Source: Chloroflexota bacterium (GTDB lineage Bacteria > Chloroflexota > Dehalococcoidia > GIF9 > UBA5629). From it: a stretch of 58,160 bases of DNA. The stretch covers positions 1 to 58,160 of the forward strand of contig VGOP01000013.1 in the NCBI GenBank assembly GCA_016875875.1, in the 5' to 3' direction. Every line of letters starts with the position of its first letter. The stretch's first letter is position 1. Shown one piece after another: positions 27,998 through 37,489 of the stretch. The position numbers and the translations under genes were made by a program. The notes under the pieces are model-generated. The model was not told the origin of the DNA. It was given only the letters and a program-made list of their open reading frames with translations, and ran no database searches.

Positions 27998-28912
27998 ATG
28001 AACCATTACATCCGAAAAGGCTTTTGTATCCTGGCAGCAATGGCATTGTTTCTCTGTCTCAGCTGTGTTCCACAATCCCCGCCGGGGAACATAGTTTATG
28101 GTCTCGGGATAAAAGTAACGATCGATGTAATACCTCAAAGAATCGTCTCTTTGGCACCGAGTAATACCGAAATCATGTTTACTCTCGGGCTAGGCGACAA
28201 AGTGGTTGGAGTCACTGAGTACTGTGACTATCCTCAGGCGACTAAGACTAAACCTAAAGTGGGTGGTTTCAGTACTGTAGACATAGAAAAGGTAGTTTCG
28301 TTCGAGCCAGATTTAGTGCTGGCAACCCAGATCCAAGGTAAAACCGTCATTCCCGCGCTGGAAGAACTTGGCCTAACAGTTGTTGCTCTGACACCAAGTT
28401 CCTCACCTGAAGTGCTGGATAATACAACACTGGTACGTAAAATAACTGGACAAAATAAACAGGCTTCGGAGCTAGTTTGTGACTTGAGGGCAAGGAGTGA
28501 AGCGGTAATTGATAAAACCCGAACCTTATCTCAAGATCAAATGCCGAGAGTCTTTTATATCACCTGGCATGACCAACTGATGACTGCTGGCGCAGAAACC
28601 TTAGCCAACGACATAATCAGCAAGGCAGGCGGACAAAACATTGCCTCCAATATTTCTGGCGACAAAACTATCAACTTAGAGACAGTCATCTACAGAGACC
28701 CGCAGATAATTGTCGCCTCGGTTGGTATGGGGGCTGGTGAAGACTTACCATGGCAATATGTGCGAAGTGAATCAAGACTGAAAAACATCCAAGCACTATT
28801 AAACGGTAAGGTATATAAAATCGATGGTGACCTGATACACCGCCCTGGTCTCAGAATAGTCGAAGCTCTGGAACAGATGGCACTATTTATCCACCCTGAA
28901 CTTTTCAATTGA
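27998..28912 (+). CDS. btuF: Cobalamin ABC transporter substrate-binding lipoprotein
   Basis: A 304-residue exported protein. The N terminus has a charged start, a hydrophobic stretch and a lipobox-like LSC with Cys23 as predicted lipidation site, so it should be anchored to the outer face of the membrane. The mature part has the two-lobed PF01497 pattern: PQRIVSLAPSNTEIMFTLG, VVGVTEYCDYP, then LGLTVVALTPSS in the linker region. It should bind corrinoids and deliver them to BtuCD. It is the first gene after the cobalamin riboswitch and is followed by btuC after 49 bases, which fixes the ligand better than sequence alone. Confidence 0.92.
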   Translation: MNHYIRKGFCILAAMALFLCLSCVPQSPPGNIVYGLGIKVTIDVIPQRIVSLAPSNTEIMFTLGLGDKVVGVTEYCDYPQATKTKPKVGGFSTVDIEKVVSFEPDLVLATQIQGKTVIPALEELGLTVVALTPSSSPEVLDNTTLVRKITGQNKQASELVCDLRARSEAVIDKTRTLSQDQMPRVFYITWHDQLMTAGAETLANDIISKAGGQNIASNISGDKTINLETVIYRDPQIIVASVGMGAGEDLPWQYVRSESRLKNIQALLNGKVYKIDGDLIHRPGLRIVEALEQMALFIHPELFN

Positions 28913-28961
28913 ACCAAAGGAGAGTTAGCATTTCTACAAATGAAGTAAGGATTGCCCTAGA

Positions 28962-30041
28962 ATGGCATTAGACCTGATTAAGAATACGACTATGCCCGAA
29001 ACTGCTGTACTTTATACCATACAGTGGCGTAGCCGAATTTATGCCATAGTTGGACTGGCTTCACTTTTAGTATTAACAATTATAGTTACCTTAGCCGTAG
29101 GCAGCACTGACATTCCCTTTGATACGTTATACCATGTCCTATTGGCCAAGTTGCCTTTTATCCATGTAGAACCTACATGGGGAAGCAACATAGAGACCAT
29201 TGTTTTCGACATTCGACTGCCCCGACTGCTCCTAGCAGGCATGGTAGGTGCCGCGCTGGCTGTGGCTGGCACCACATATCAAGGACTCTTCCGCAATCCC
29301 CTGGCTGACCCTTATCTCATCGGAGTTGCCCAAGGCGCAGCTTTAGGAGCCGTTATCGGTTTCATGCTACCGATATCGTGGCAGGCAAGCTGTATCCCGT
29401 TACTGGCATTCATTGGGGCCGTTTCAGCCGTAGCTGTGGTCTACTCCATAGCCAGAGTCGGTAAAACTCTGCCCATGACAACCCTTATCCTGGCTGGCGT
29501 AGCCCTTGGTGCCTTCATAGCAGCAATCACTTCATACTTGATGATTGCCTCAGGAGACAGATTGCACGGCATAATTTCCTGGCTTCTGGGCACCTTCTCA
29601 TTAACTAGCTGGTGGCAGGTAGCTATAGTGGCACCTTATATCTTCATCGGCACAATAGTTATCTGTCTCCATGCCCGCCCTTTAAACGTAATGCAACTTG
29701 ACGAAGAGCAGGCACAGCAGCTAGGCATCAATGTGGAACAGGTCAAGCTGATTTTGCTCGGAGCTGCAACTCTGATAACTGCTGCTGCAGTCTGCTTCTG
29801 CGGCACCATCGGCTTTGTCGGCATCATTATCCCCCATGCAGTTCGGCTTATCTGGGGTCCCGACCACCGCTTTCTCTTACCACTAGCCACTTTCGCTGGT
29901 GCTATCTTCTTGATTCTAGCTGATACTGCCGCCCGAACCATGCTAGCACCCACAGAGATACCAATAGGCGTAATTACCGCCTTTCTAGGTGCTCCTTTCT
30001 TTCTTTATCTCTTGCGCCAAAGGAAGAGGGCGATATTCTAA
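28962..30041 (+). CDS. btuC: Cobalamin ABC transporter permease
   Basis: A 359-residue FecCD-family permease. About ten membrane helices are visible; the conserved DIRLPRLLLAGMVGAALAVAG follows the first helix, GLFRNPLADPYLIG comes next, and CGTIGFVGIIIPHAVRL lies towards the C-terminal side and includes the coupling region to the ATPase. The N-terminal 30 residues before the first helix are somewhat long. It pairs with the adjacent btuD to move corrinoids into the cell. The stop codon abuts the btuD start with no gap. Confidence 0.93.
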   Translation: MALDLIKNTTMPETAVLYTIQWRSRIYAIVGLASLLVLTIIVTLAVGSTDIPFDTLYHVLLAKLPFIHVEPTWGSNIETIVFDIRLPRLLLAGMVGAALAVAGTTYQGLFRNPLADPYLIGVAQGAALGAVIGFMLPISWQASCIPLLAFIGAVSAVAVVYSIARVGKTLPMTTLILAGVALGAFIAAITSYLMIASGDRLHGIISWLLGTFSLTSWWQVAIVAPYIFIGTIVICLHARPLNVMQLDEEQAQQLGINVEQVKLILLGAATLITAAAVCFCGTIGFVGIIIPHAVRLIWGPDHRFLLPLATFAGAIFLILADTAARTMLAPTEIPIGVITAFLGAPFFLYLLRQRKRAIF

Positions 30042-30830
30042 ATGTTCAACTTACAACTAGCTAACGTCAACTTAGGTTACGGAAAACAAACTGTGCTCCA
30101 TGATATCAGCTTTGATGCCAAGCCAGGAGCAATGCTGGGCATCATCGGCCCCAACGGCTCCGGTAAATCAACATTGATCAAAGGTATAACGCGGCTAATC
30201 AAACCTAGCTCAGGACAAATTTTCCTTGACGGCACTAACATAGCCGATATGAACCAGCAAGATTTAGCCCGACTGGTGGCTGTTGTCCCCCAAAATCCTG
30301 CCCTACCTGAACCTTTCACTGCTCTTGAGGTGGTACTTATGGGACGCACACCACATCTGGGTCTATTGAGATATGAAGGAGAAAAGGACTTGGTTATTGT
30401 TCAAAGAGCCATGGAAGCTACCCAGACACTTGTCTTTGCTGAACGCAGAGTCGGCGAGCTGTCCGGAGGCGAAAGACAACGCCTAACTATCGCCCGCGCC
30501 TTAGCCCAGGAACCAAAAATAATACTCATGGATGAGCCTACTGCCAATTTAGACATTAATTATCAGATAGAAACTCTAGATCTGGCTCGCCAGCTATGTC
30601 GAGAACAAGGCTTAATTGTGGTGGTGACGCTTCATGACCTAAACTTGGCATCTCAGTATTGCGACCGGCTGGTAATGCTCAGCGATGGTAAAATCTACTG
30701 CAATGGGATTCCTAAGGTCGTGATCAATGCCCAGGCTATCAAGGAGGTTTACGGGGCTGAAGTCTATGTCTATCCCCACCCGATTAATGCTTTGCCCGCC
30801 ACCCTTATCGTGTCTGACAAAGACAGATAA
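30042..30830 (+). CDS. btuD: Cobalamin ABC transporter ATP-binding protein
   Basis: A 262-residue ABC ATPase: Walker A GPNGSGKST at residues 36-44, signature LSGGERQ at 140-146, Walker B ILMDEP at 161-166 and the H-loop in VVTLHDLNLAS. It is of the FepC/BtuD type and energises BtuC. It starts immediately after the btuC stop and is followed by cbiB after 14 bases. Confidence 0.94.
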   Translation: MFNLQLANVNLGYGKQTVLHDISFDAKPGAMLGIIGPNGSGKSTLIKGITRLIKPSSGQIFLDGTNIADMNQQDLARLVAVVPQNPALPEPFTALEVVLMGRTPHLGLLRYEGEKDLVIVQRAMEATQTLVFAERRVGELSGGERQRLTIARALAQEPKIILMDEPTANLDINYQIETLDLARQLCREQGLIVVVTLHDLNLASQYCDRLVMLSDGKIYCNGIPKVVINAQAIKEVYGAEVYVYPHPINALPATLIVSDKDR

Positions 30831-30844
30831 ATGCTTGAAAAATC

Positions 30845-31774
30845 ATGGACACAATAATCATCCTGCTCATAGCTCTTGCCCTTGATCTCATCGTTGGTGA
30901 GCCATCCAATACCTGGCATCCCATAGCCTGGCTGGGTAAGCTAATTTCACTAGAGACAAGATTATCTCCACAAAAGGGCAAACTCAGACAGCTCACCTAT
31001 GGTGGTGGCATTGTTTTAATAACGCTTGGACTAATTGTCACAGCCATCTACTTCTTGCTTGCTCACTTGAGCGAATTTAACGCCGTGGTTTACGTCATTG
31101 TCGCTGGGCTTTTACTGAAATTCAGTTTTTCTCTACGCGGGCTTAGGCAAGCCGTTAAAGCAGTTAAAAGTCTTCTGGCTAAACATAATCTGTTCCAAGC
31201 ACGCATAAGCTTAAAGTCTCTGGTCAGTCGGGACACTGCTGAACTCAATAAGAGTCAGGTGATATCAGCCACTGTAGAGTCAGCAGCCGAGAATATATGT
31301 GACAGCTTTGTAGCTCCCCTTTTTTATTTCCTCCTCTTCGGCGTATCCGGTGCCATAACCTACCGAGTACTAAATACATTTGATGCTATGGTGGGCTACC
31401 ATGGACAATGGGAATACCTGGGTAAATTTGCCGCCAGATTGGACGATGTCGCTAATTTCATCCCGGCACGGATTACCGCCTTAATAATAATTCTAGCAGG
31501 CCTGATATGCCGAAAAAATACGTCACGAGCCTGGCACATTATGCTTCGAGACCATAATAAAACTGAAAGTCCCAACGCTGGCTGGACAATGAGTGCCATC
31601 GCCGGCGCTTTAGGAGTGCAACTAGAAAAAGTCAACCATTACAGACTGGGTGATAGCTACTATCCCCTATCACTTGACACAATTAATGCTTCTCGACAAA
31701 TCATTGCTGTGACAGCTATTATCTGGTGCTTAATATCCATACTTGCCGAGGTGATATATTTTGCTGCGACCTAG
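30845..31774 (+). CDS. cbiB: Adenosylcobinamide-phosphate synthase CbiB
   Basis: A 309-residue membrane protein that joins the aminopropanol arm to cobyric acid. Diagnostic parts are the N-terminal LALDLIVGEPSNTWHPIAWLGKLI, the central SRDTAELNKSQVISATVESAAENICDS region and WTMSAIAGALGVQLEK near the C terminus. Several membrane helices separate these. Symbol usage varies (CbiB in enterics, CobD in Pseudomonas). It overlaps the decarboxylase gene by 14 bases, and that enzyme makes its aminopropanol phosphate co-substrate. Confidence 0.94.
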   Translation: MDTIIILLIALALDLIVGEPSNTWHPIAWLGKLISLETRLSPQKGKLRQLTYGGGIVLITLGLIVTAIYFLLAHLSEFNAVVYVIVAGLLLKFSFSLRGLRQAVKAVKSLLAKHNLFQARISLKSLVSRDTAELNKSQVISATVESAAENICDSFVAPLFYFLLFGVSGAITYRVLNTFDAMVGYHGQWEYLGKFAARLDDVANFIPARITALIIILAGLICRKNTSRAWHIMLRDHNKTESPNAGWTMSAIAGALGVQLEKVNHYRLGDSYYPLSLDTINASRQIIAVTAIIWCLISILAEVIYFAAT

Positions 31775-32858
31775 ACCAGTTATAGATAAGCTCACCCCCT
31801 GCGCTCACGGTGGCATAGACCATGCAGAGCTAAGGAACCTCGGCATTTCCCCAGAGGCTGTCCTCGACTTCAGCGTTAGCTGTAATCCATTCGGGGCACC
31901 ACCAGGGATAAGAGAGGCTTTAGCCGATACATTAATAGAATCTTATCCCGACTCTGAAGCCAGTGAACTGAAACAGTTGCTGGCTCGAAAGCTAGACACA
32001 TCTGCGGACAATCTCATAATAGGCAGCGGCTCAACTGAGCTAATCAGGCTTATAGCTACTGCCTACTTTGAACCTAATGATTTGGTTATTGTCCCACAGC
32101 CTACCTATGGTGAATATGAAACAGCATGCCACCTCGCCAACGCTCAAATACTGAAACAGCCAGTGCTAAAAGCGCCAAACTTCCAGCTAGATATGGCTGA
32201 AATGACAAATTTGCTCCAAAAGCACCGACCTAAAGCCATTTTCCTGTGTAATCCCAACAACCCTACCGGACAATATATGTCCAAGGAGAAATTGCTACGG
32301 ATTATGTCAAGTGCTCAGAACAGCCTGTTTATCCTTGATGAAGCCTACATCGCCTTCACCGAAAACGCCTGGACATCTTTGGATTTAATAAACAATAGTA
32401 ATTTAGTTATCCTTCGGTCAATGACCAAGGACTATGCCCTAGCCGGACTACGCCTCGGCTACGCCATAGCTGCTGAGTCAATTATTTCCGCCCTGAAATG
32501 TGTTCGCCCCCCTTGGAATGTCAATGTCATAGCCCAAAAAGCTGGCATACTTGCTCTAAACGCCGACAGCTATATTCAGGAATGCGGAGACAAAATCCGA
32601 GAAGCCAAAGATTTTCTGATAGAAGAGCTTGAACGCCTGGGGCTATCGCCACTACCCTCACAAACCAATTTCTTCCTGGTCAAGGTCGGCAACGCCACGG
32701 CTTTTAGACAAGCCCTATTAAGGAAAAGTATATTAGTCCGTGATTGTACATCCTTCGGCTTATCTGAATACATACGCCTGGCACCACGCATCTTGCCGGA
32801 ATGCCAGAAGCTAATCGAGTCTATAAAAGAAATTGGAGTACTGAGCCATGCCAGCTAA
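31761..32858 (+). CDS. cobD: Threonine-phosphate decarboxylase
   Basis: A 365-residue PLP enzyme of the class I/II aminotransferase fold. NPNNPTG is at residues 164-170 and the PLP-binding lysine is K223 in SMTKDYALAGLRLGY; the N-terminal HGGID and SVSCNPFG segments fit CobD/CobC rather than HisC. It makes (R)-1-amino-2-propanol O-2-phosphate for CbiB. The start is TTG inside the end of cbiB, and the end overlaps cobQ by 11 bases. Confidence 0.92.
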   Translation: MLRPRPVIDKLTPCAHGGIDHAELRNLGISPEAVLDFSVSCNPFGAPPGIREALADTLIESYPDSEASELKQLLARKLDTSADNLIIGSGSTELIRLIATAYFEPNDLVIVPQPTYGEYETACHLANAQILKQPVLKAPNFQLDMAEMTNLLQKHRPKAIFLCNPNNPTGQYMSKEKLLRIMSSAQNSLFILDEAYIAFTENAWTSLDLINNSNLVILRSMTKDYALAGLRLGYAIAAESIISALKCVRPPWNVNVIAQKAGILALNADSYIQECGDKIREAKDFLIEELERLGLSPLPSQTNFFLVKVGNATAFRQALLRKSILVRDCTSFGLSEYIRLAPRILPECQKLIESIKEIGVLSHAS

Positions 32859-34386
32859 AACCCTGATGATACAGGGCACAGCCTCCTCGGTAGGCAAGAG
32901 CATCATTGTAGCTGGTTTATGCCGTATTTTCCGGCAAGACGGCTTCAAAGTTGCCCCTTTCAAAGCTCAGAATATGGCCTTAAATTCCTTCGCCACCAAA
33001 GAAGGCGGTGAGATCGGACGAGCCCAAGCAGTACAGGCCGAAGCAGCCGGCGTCGAGCCTTCAGTCCACATGAACCCTGTCTTGCTTAAGCCCGAGGCTG
33101 ATGCCAGTTCACAGGTAATCGTCCTTGGCAAGGTGGCCAAAAGCTTGAAGGCTAGCCAATACTACAGCCACACACCCAACCTGCTGAAGATAATCGAAAG
33201 CTCCTTGAACCGACTACTCTCTGCCTATGACATCGTGGTCATCGAAGGAGCTGGCAGCCCGGCAGAAATAAATCTTAAAGAGAGGGAAATAGTCAATATG
33301 CGAGTGGCCAAAATGGCTAATGCTCCTGTCCTCCTAACAGGAGATGTCGACCGCGGCGGTGTCTTCGCCTCTCTAGTCGGCACCCTGGAGCTGCTAACCG
33401 AACAGGAGCGCGATCTCATCAAAGGATTCGTCATCAATAAATTTCGCGGCGACCTGAAGCTATTGAAACCAGGGTTGGATATCTTAGAGAAACGCACTGG
33501 CAAGCCAGTTCTGGGGGTCATCCCATATTTCCGAGACATCAACATCGCTCAAGAGGATTCAGTCTATCTCGATGAAAGGCAAACGAGCTCGGCTAACGGA
33601 ACTGTCGATGTGGCTGTGATACGTCTACCCCACATCTCCAACTACGATGATCTCGACCCCTTAGAGGAGCAAGGTTGCACCGTCCGCTATGTGTCAAATA
33701 CCTCTGAACTGGGTAATCCCGACCTGCTAATTCTGCCCGGCACTAAAAGCACCGTCGCCGATTTAATGCACTTGCAACAACAAGGACTGGCACAGGCCAT
33801 AATCCACCGGGCAAGGTCCGGCATTCCAGTGATAGGCATTTGCGGAGGCTATCAGATGCTGGGCAAGAGCATACACGACCCTGACAAAATCGAATCCAAG
33901 CAGGACAGCATTGCCGGACTGGGCTTACTCAATAGCACAACCATCTTTCACAATGACAAAACTACCAAACAGGTTAAAGCTCGGGTGGCTGCCGACAAAG
34001 GCTTGCTCAAAGGGCTTAAGGACATAGAGGTCACTGGCTATGAGATTCACATGGGGCAAACCAGCAGCCGGGACTGCCAGCCGGCACTCCACATCTTCGA
34101 AACATCTCAGGGGAAAGTCAATTACTTCGATGGCGCTGTCGGCAACAATGGATTGATATTCGGAACCTATATTCATGGCTTACTTCACAATGCAACATTC
34201 ACACACCTCCTCTTGAACAGGCTGCAACAGCTCCGCAAACTGCCTGAAACATCCGCCACGTCAATAAGCAAACAGGAAATATATGATAAACTAGCTGATA
34301 TAATCAGGCAGAACCTCGATATGTCCCAGGTCTATAAAATTACTCTGGGGAGGAATCAGCCTTACCGGCATAACGCAAGGCTTTAG
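32848..34386 (+). CDS. cobQ: Cobyric acid synthase
   Basis: A 512-residue glutamine-dependent amidase (also CbiP). The N-terminal dethiobiotin-synthetase-like ATPase starts with IQGTASSVGKSI, followed by KAQNMALNSF; the C-terminal GATase domain has the Cys in GICGGYQMLG (about residue 332) and the His in YIHGLLHN. It amidates four carboxylates of adenosylcobyrinic a,c-diamide. Its presence without any corrin-ring genes suggests remodelling of imported incomplete corrinoids. A hairpin spans its stop codon. Confidence 0.95.
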   Translation: MPAKTLMIQGTASSVGKSIIVAGLCRIFRQDGFKVAPFKAQNMALNSFATKEGGEIGRAQAVQAEAAGVEPSVHMNPVLLKPEADASSQVIVLGKVAKSLKASQYYSHTPNLLKIIESSLNRLLSAYDIVVIEGAGSPAEINLKEREIVNMRVAKMANAPVLLTGDVDRGGVFASLVGTLELLTEQERDLIKGFVINKFRGDLKLLKPGLDILEKRTGKPVLGVIPYFRDINIAQEDSVYLDERQTSSANGTVDVAVIRLPHISNYDDLDPLEEQGCTVRYVSNTSELGNPDLLILPGTKSTVADLMHLQQQGLAQAIIHRARSGIPVIGICGGYQMLGKSIHDPDKIESKQDSIAGLGLLNSTTIFHNDKTTKQVKARVAADKGLLKGLKDIEVTGYEIHMGQTSSRDCQPALHIFETSQGKVNYFDGAVGNNGLIFGTYIHGLLHNATFTHLLLNRLQQLRKLPETSATSISKQEIYDKLADIIRQNLDMSQVYKITLGRNQPYRHNARL

Positions 34387-34415
34387 CCTCGCCGTAAAAA
34401 GCTGGGGCTAAAGGC
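34379..34415 (+). other. Intercistronic hairpin at the cobQ stop
   Basis: GGCTTTAGCCTC (34379-34390) and GGGGCTAAAGGC (34404-34415) pair with an uninterrupted core CTTTAGCC/GGCTAAAG and a 13-base loop. The 5' arm contains the cobQ TAG stop. No U run follows, so it is not a classical terminator; it may stabilise mRNA or set the ratio of upstream to downstream genes. Confidence 0.4.
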
Positions 34416-34460
34416 TAACAATTACCCTAAAACAGCTCTTGACTAACACTAGGAGGAATT

Positions 34461-34985
34461 ATGGTTGAAAAAAACTCCAAAGGCCTCGTCCACGTTTACA
34501 CCGGTGACGGCAAAGGCAAGACCACTGCCGCCTTAGGTCTGGCAATGCGAGCAGTGGGACAAAGTATGAAGGTAGCTTTCATCCAGTTCTTAAAAGGAAT
34601 ACCCTGCGGCGAGCATCTCTTCGTAAAGCAGTATAACCCTTTTGAAATAATCCAGGTGAGCGTCGGAGATAGCTTTAACAAACCAAAAGAACAGTTAAGC
34701 CAAGAAGCTCAGCAAACGCTAACCTACGCTGAGCAAGAGATACTCAGCGGGAAATATGACCTGGTCATACTCGACGAGATCTTTGTTGCCATCAGCCAGG
34801 GACTGATAACCATCAAACAAGTCTTGGACTTATTGGACTCAAAACCAGCCTCGGTTGAGCTGGTCATGACCGGCAGGAAGGCACCTCCAGAGATAGTCCA
34901 ACGGGCTGATTTAGTCACCGAGATGCTCCTGATTAAGCATCCATTCACCGAAGGAACAGATGCCAGACGTGGCATTGAATATTAA
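34461..34985 (+). CDS. cobO: Corrinoid adenosyltransferase (CobA/CobO/BtuR type)
   Basis: A 174-residue ATP:cob(I)alamin adenosyltransferase. The modified P-loop GDGKGKTT at residues 15-22 near the N terminus, VILDEI and VELVMTGRKAPPEIV are typical of the family. It attaches the upper adenosyl ligand to corrinoids. The ATG has AGGAGG five bases upstream, one of the strongest ribosome sites in the operon, right after the hairpin that follows cobQ. Confidence 0.95.
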   Translation: MVEKNSKGLVHVYTGDGKGKTTAALGLAMRAVGQSMKVAFIQFLKGIPCGEHLFVKQYNPFEIIQVSVGDSFNKPKEQLSQEAQQTLTYAEQEILSGKYDLVILDEIFVAISQGLITIKQVLDLLDSKPASVELVMTGRKAPPEIVQRADLVTEMLLIKHPFTEGTDARRGIEY

Positions 34986-35004
34986 CAGGCAAGGAGCTTA
35001 AACT

Positions 35005-36078
35005 ATGGCCACTTCCCTAGACACAATACTTAAAGAAATAAAACCGCTGGATAGCTCAGCAATGGCCGCTGCCCAAAGCCGTCAGAACAGCCTGACCAAG
35101 CCGCACGGCAGCTTAGGCAGGCTGGAAGAGCTGTCAATCCAGCTTGCCGGAATCAAAGGTGAAGCCACACCTAAACTGGAACATAAATCTATAATCATCA
35201 TGGCTGCTGACCACGGTGTCGTTGCTGAAACAGTCAGCCTCTACCCCCAAGCAGTAACCCGCCAGATGGTGCTGAACTTCCTCAAAGGCGGTGCCGCCAT
35301 AAATGTCCTCGCCGGTCAGATAGGCGCCCGGGTTATAGTAGTAGATATGGGTGTAATAGGCGGCTTCCAACCACTACCCGGGTTATTATGTAAAATGATT
35401 GATTTCGGCACCAAGAACATCACACAAGGACCGGCGATGACCCGCCAGCAAGCCATAGCTACCATAGAGGCCGGCATCCAGGTGTTTGAGGCTGAGATGG
35501 GAAAAAGACTTGATATCATTGGCACCGGAGATATGGGCATCGGCAATACTACCGCCAGTAGTGCCATCTTCGCTGCCATCAGCGGCAGACCACCCAAGAA
35601 AATCACCGGTCGTGGCACCGGCATTGGAGATAGGCAGCTCGCCCATAAAATCAAGGTGATAGAGAGAGCCTTATCCGTTAACAAACCGAACCCTAAAGAC
35701 CCGATAGACGTACTAGCCAAGGTTGGTGGCTTCGAGATCGGCGGCCTGGTTGGAGTGATACTGGCTGGGGCTGCCTACAGAATACCGGTGGTCATTGACG
35801 GCCTCATCTCCGGAGCTGCAGCCCTCATCGCCACCGGCCTGTCACCACAAGCCAAAGACTACCTCATCGCCGCTCATGTCTCGGCAGAGACAGGACATGA
35901 GCTTTTGCTCCAATTCCTTGGCCTGAAACCGCTGCTTGATTTAAACATGCGGCTGGGTGAAGGCACCGGCGCTGTTTTGGGCATTTCCCTCGCTGAAGCT
36001 GCCGCCAGGACCTTGAGCCAGATGGCTACCTTCGCCCAAGCCGGCGTCTCCGAAGCCAAACCGCTAGAGTCGCAGTAA
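35005..36078 (+). CDS. cobT: Nicotinate-nucleotide--dimethylbenzimidazole phosphoribosyltransferase
   Basis: A 357-residue enzyme activating the lower-ligand base as an alpha-ribotide. The catalytic glutamate is E319 in LGEGTGAVLG; IMAADHGVV, GDMGIGNTT and GLISGAAAL are further family signatures. In Dehalococcoidia-type bacteria the base is usually scavenged. The ATG follows AGGAG. Twenty bases separate it from cobO and 11 from cobS. Confidence 0.95.
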   Translation: MATSLDTILKEIKPLDSSAMAAAQSRQNSLTKPHGSLGRLEELSIQLAGIKGEATPKLEHKSIIIMAADHGVVAETVSLYPQAVTRQMVLNFLKGGAAINVLAGQIGARVIVVDMGVIGGFQPLPGLLCKMIDFGTKNITQGPAMTRQQAIATIEAGIQVFEAEMGKRLDIIGTGDMGIGNTTASSAIFAAISGRPPKKITGRGTGIGDRQLAHKIKVIERALSVNKPNPKDPIDVLAKVGGFEIGGLVGVILAGAAYRIPVVIDGLISGAAALIATGLSPQAKDYLIAAHVSAETGHELLLQFLGLKPLLDLNMRLGEGTGAVLGISLAEAAARTLSQMATFAQAGVSEAKPLESQ

Positions 36079-36089
36079 GGAGCTAAACT

Positions 36090-36821
36090 TTGGGTTTCTG
36101 GGCAGCACTCCAATTTCTAACCATATTTCCCACTCCTCTCCGCCACGAGGTCACAGCTAAGACCTCCGGCCAGTCCCTCCCTTATTTTCCGCTGGTCGGC
36201 TTAATTCTCGGAACTATCCTACTTGGTCTTAATTATGGACTAACTTTTATTCTGCCACCTTCTGTGGTAAATGCCCTGCTCATCATAGCCCTGGTCATCC
36301 TGACCGGAGCCCATCACCTCGACGGCTTCATCGACACCTGCGACGGCATCATCGCCGGCAAATCTAAAAAAGAAAGGCTAGCTATAATGTCGGACAGCAA
36401 AGTCGGCGCCTTCGGCATCGTCGGCGCCATTCTCCTGCTGCTGCTCAAATATGCCTCCTTGTCCTCCTCACCGATATTGCCAGCCTTGTTGCTTATGCCC
36501 ACCTTAAGCCGCTGGGCAATGGTCTCCATCATCTTCACCTTTCCCTACGCCAAACGCTCTGGCATGGGACTTGCCTTCAAACGGGGTGCCACATGGCAGA
36601 AGCTGACCATAGCCACAGTACTAGCTTTGATTGTCGCCGTAGCCTTGCTGAAACTGTGGGGGCTGGTGCTGATGGCAGCCCTGTGGCTTATTGCCTTCGG
36701 CATAGCCAGCTGCTTCCGCTCACGCCTGGGCGGACTCACCGGCGATACTTATGGAGCCATCAACGAGCTGGCTGAGGTTCTGGTGCTCCTGCTACTCATC
36801 CTGATTGGGAGATTGCAGTGA
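36090..36821 (+). CDS. cobS: Cobalamin synthase (adenosylcobinamide-GDP ribazoletransferase)
   Basis: A 243-residue membrane protein. The motif HLDGFIDTCDG, with its acidic residues for metal binding, lies near residues 73-83, and LGGLTGDTYGA near the C terminus is also conserved. It joins adenosylcobinamide-GDP to alpha-ribazole (phosphate). It starts at TTG after AAGGAGC, and its stop overlaps the next gene by four bases. Confidence 0.93.
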   Translation: MGFWAALQFLTIFPTPLRHEVTAKTSGQSLPYFPLVGLILGTILLGLNYGLTFILPPSVVNALLIIALVILTGAHHLDGFIDTCDGIIAGKSKKERLAIMSDSKVGAFGIVGAILLLLLKYASLSSSPILPALLLMPTLSRWAMVSIIFTFPYAKRSGMGLAFKRGATWQKLTIATVLALIVAVALLKLWGLVLMAALWLIAFGIASCFRSRLGGLTGDTYGAINELAEVLVLLLLILIGRLQ

Positions 36822-37489
36822 CCGAATATGCGGCTTCATGGAGCGGTGGCAAGGACAGTTGCTTCGCCTATTGGAAAGCAATTTCCCAGGGCTTGAAGGT
36901 CAGCCACCTGCTCAACTTCATAAATACAGATTCAACCAGGGCTATGTCTCACGGCTTAGACCACAAGCTGATAGCTTTACAGGCACAGGCTATGGGATTG
37001 CCCATACTCCAGCAAAAAGTCACCTGGGAAACCTACGAAACCGGATTCAAAGACGCCTTAGAGAAGCTGAAGCTCAAAGGCATCGCCGGCCTGATTACCG
37101 GCGATATTCACCTCCAGGAACACAAAGACTGGATAGACAGGGTCTGTGGTGAATCAGGCATTAAGGCGGTATTGCCATTGTGGGAGATGGACAGCACCTG
37201 GCTTCTAACTGACTTCATCGAGGCTGGCTTTAAAGCCATTGTCGTCAGCGTCAAAGCTCAGTTCTTCGGCAAAGAGTGGCTAGGCAGGCAGGTGGACAGC
37301 AAACTGGCCTCCGAACTTAAAGCACTAGCGGCGGAATCAAAAATCGACGTCTGCGGTGAAACCGGGGAATTTCACACCTTTGTTTATGACGGGCCAACGT
37401 TCAAGAAGCCCATAAAAATAGTCAAGTCAGTCCCTATAGACAGAGATGACCACTGGACTTTAGACATACTGGAGTACAGTCTTGGCTAA
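36818..37489 (+). CDS. Dph6-like ATP pyrophosphatase (PP-loop) in the B12 operon
   Basis: A 223-residue adenine-nucleotide alpha hydrolase. The PP-loop SGGKDS is at residues 9-14, followed by GITGDIHL-type segments (LITGDIHLQEHKDW) and a C-terminal CGETGEFHTFVYDGP that is characteristic of diphthine-ammonia-ligase-like proteins. Bacteria have no diphthamide, so the substrate must differ. Its four-base overlaps with cobS (GTG start) and eight-base overlap with cobU strongly suggest a role in corrinoid salvage, perhaps an amidation or adenylation step; this is inference from context. Confidence 0.85.
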   Translation: MTEYAASWSGGKDSCFAYWKAISQGLKVSHLLNFINTDSTRAMSHGLDHKLIALQAQAMGLPILQQKVTWETYETGFKDALEKLKLKGIAGLITGDIHLQEHKDWIDRVCGESGIKAVLPLWEMDSTWLLTDFIEAGFKAIVVSVKAQFFGKEWLGRQVDSKLASELKALAAESKIDVCGETGEFHTFVYDGPTFKKPIKIVKSVPIDRDDHWTLDILEYSLG

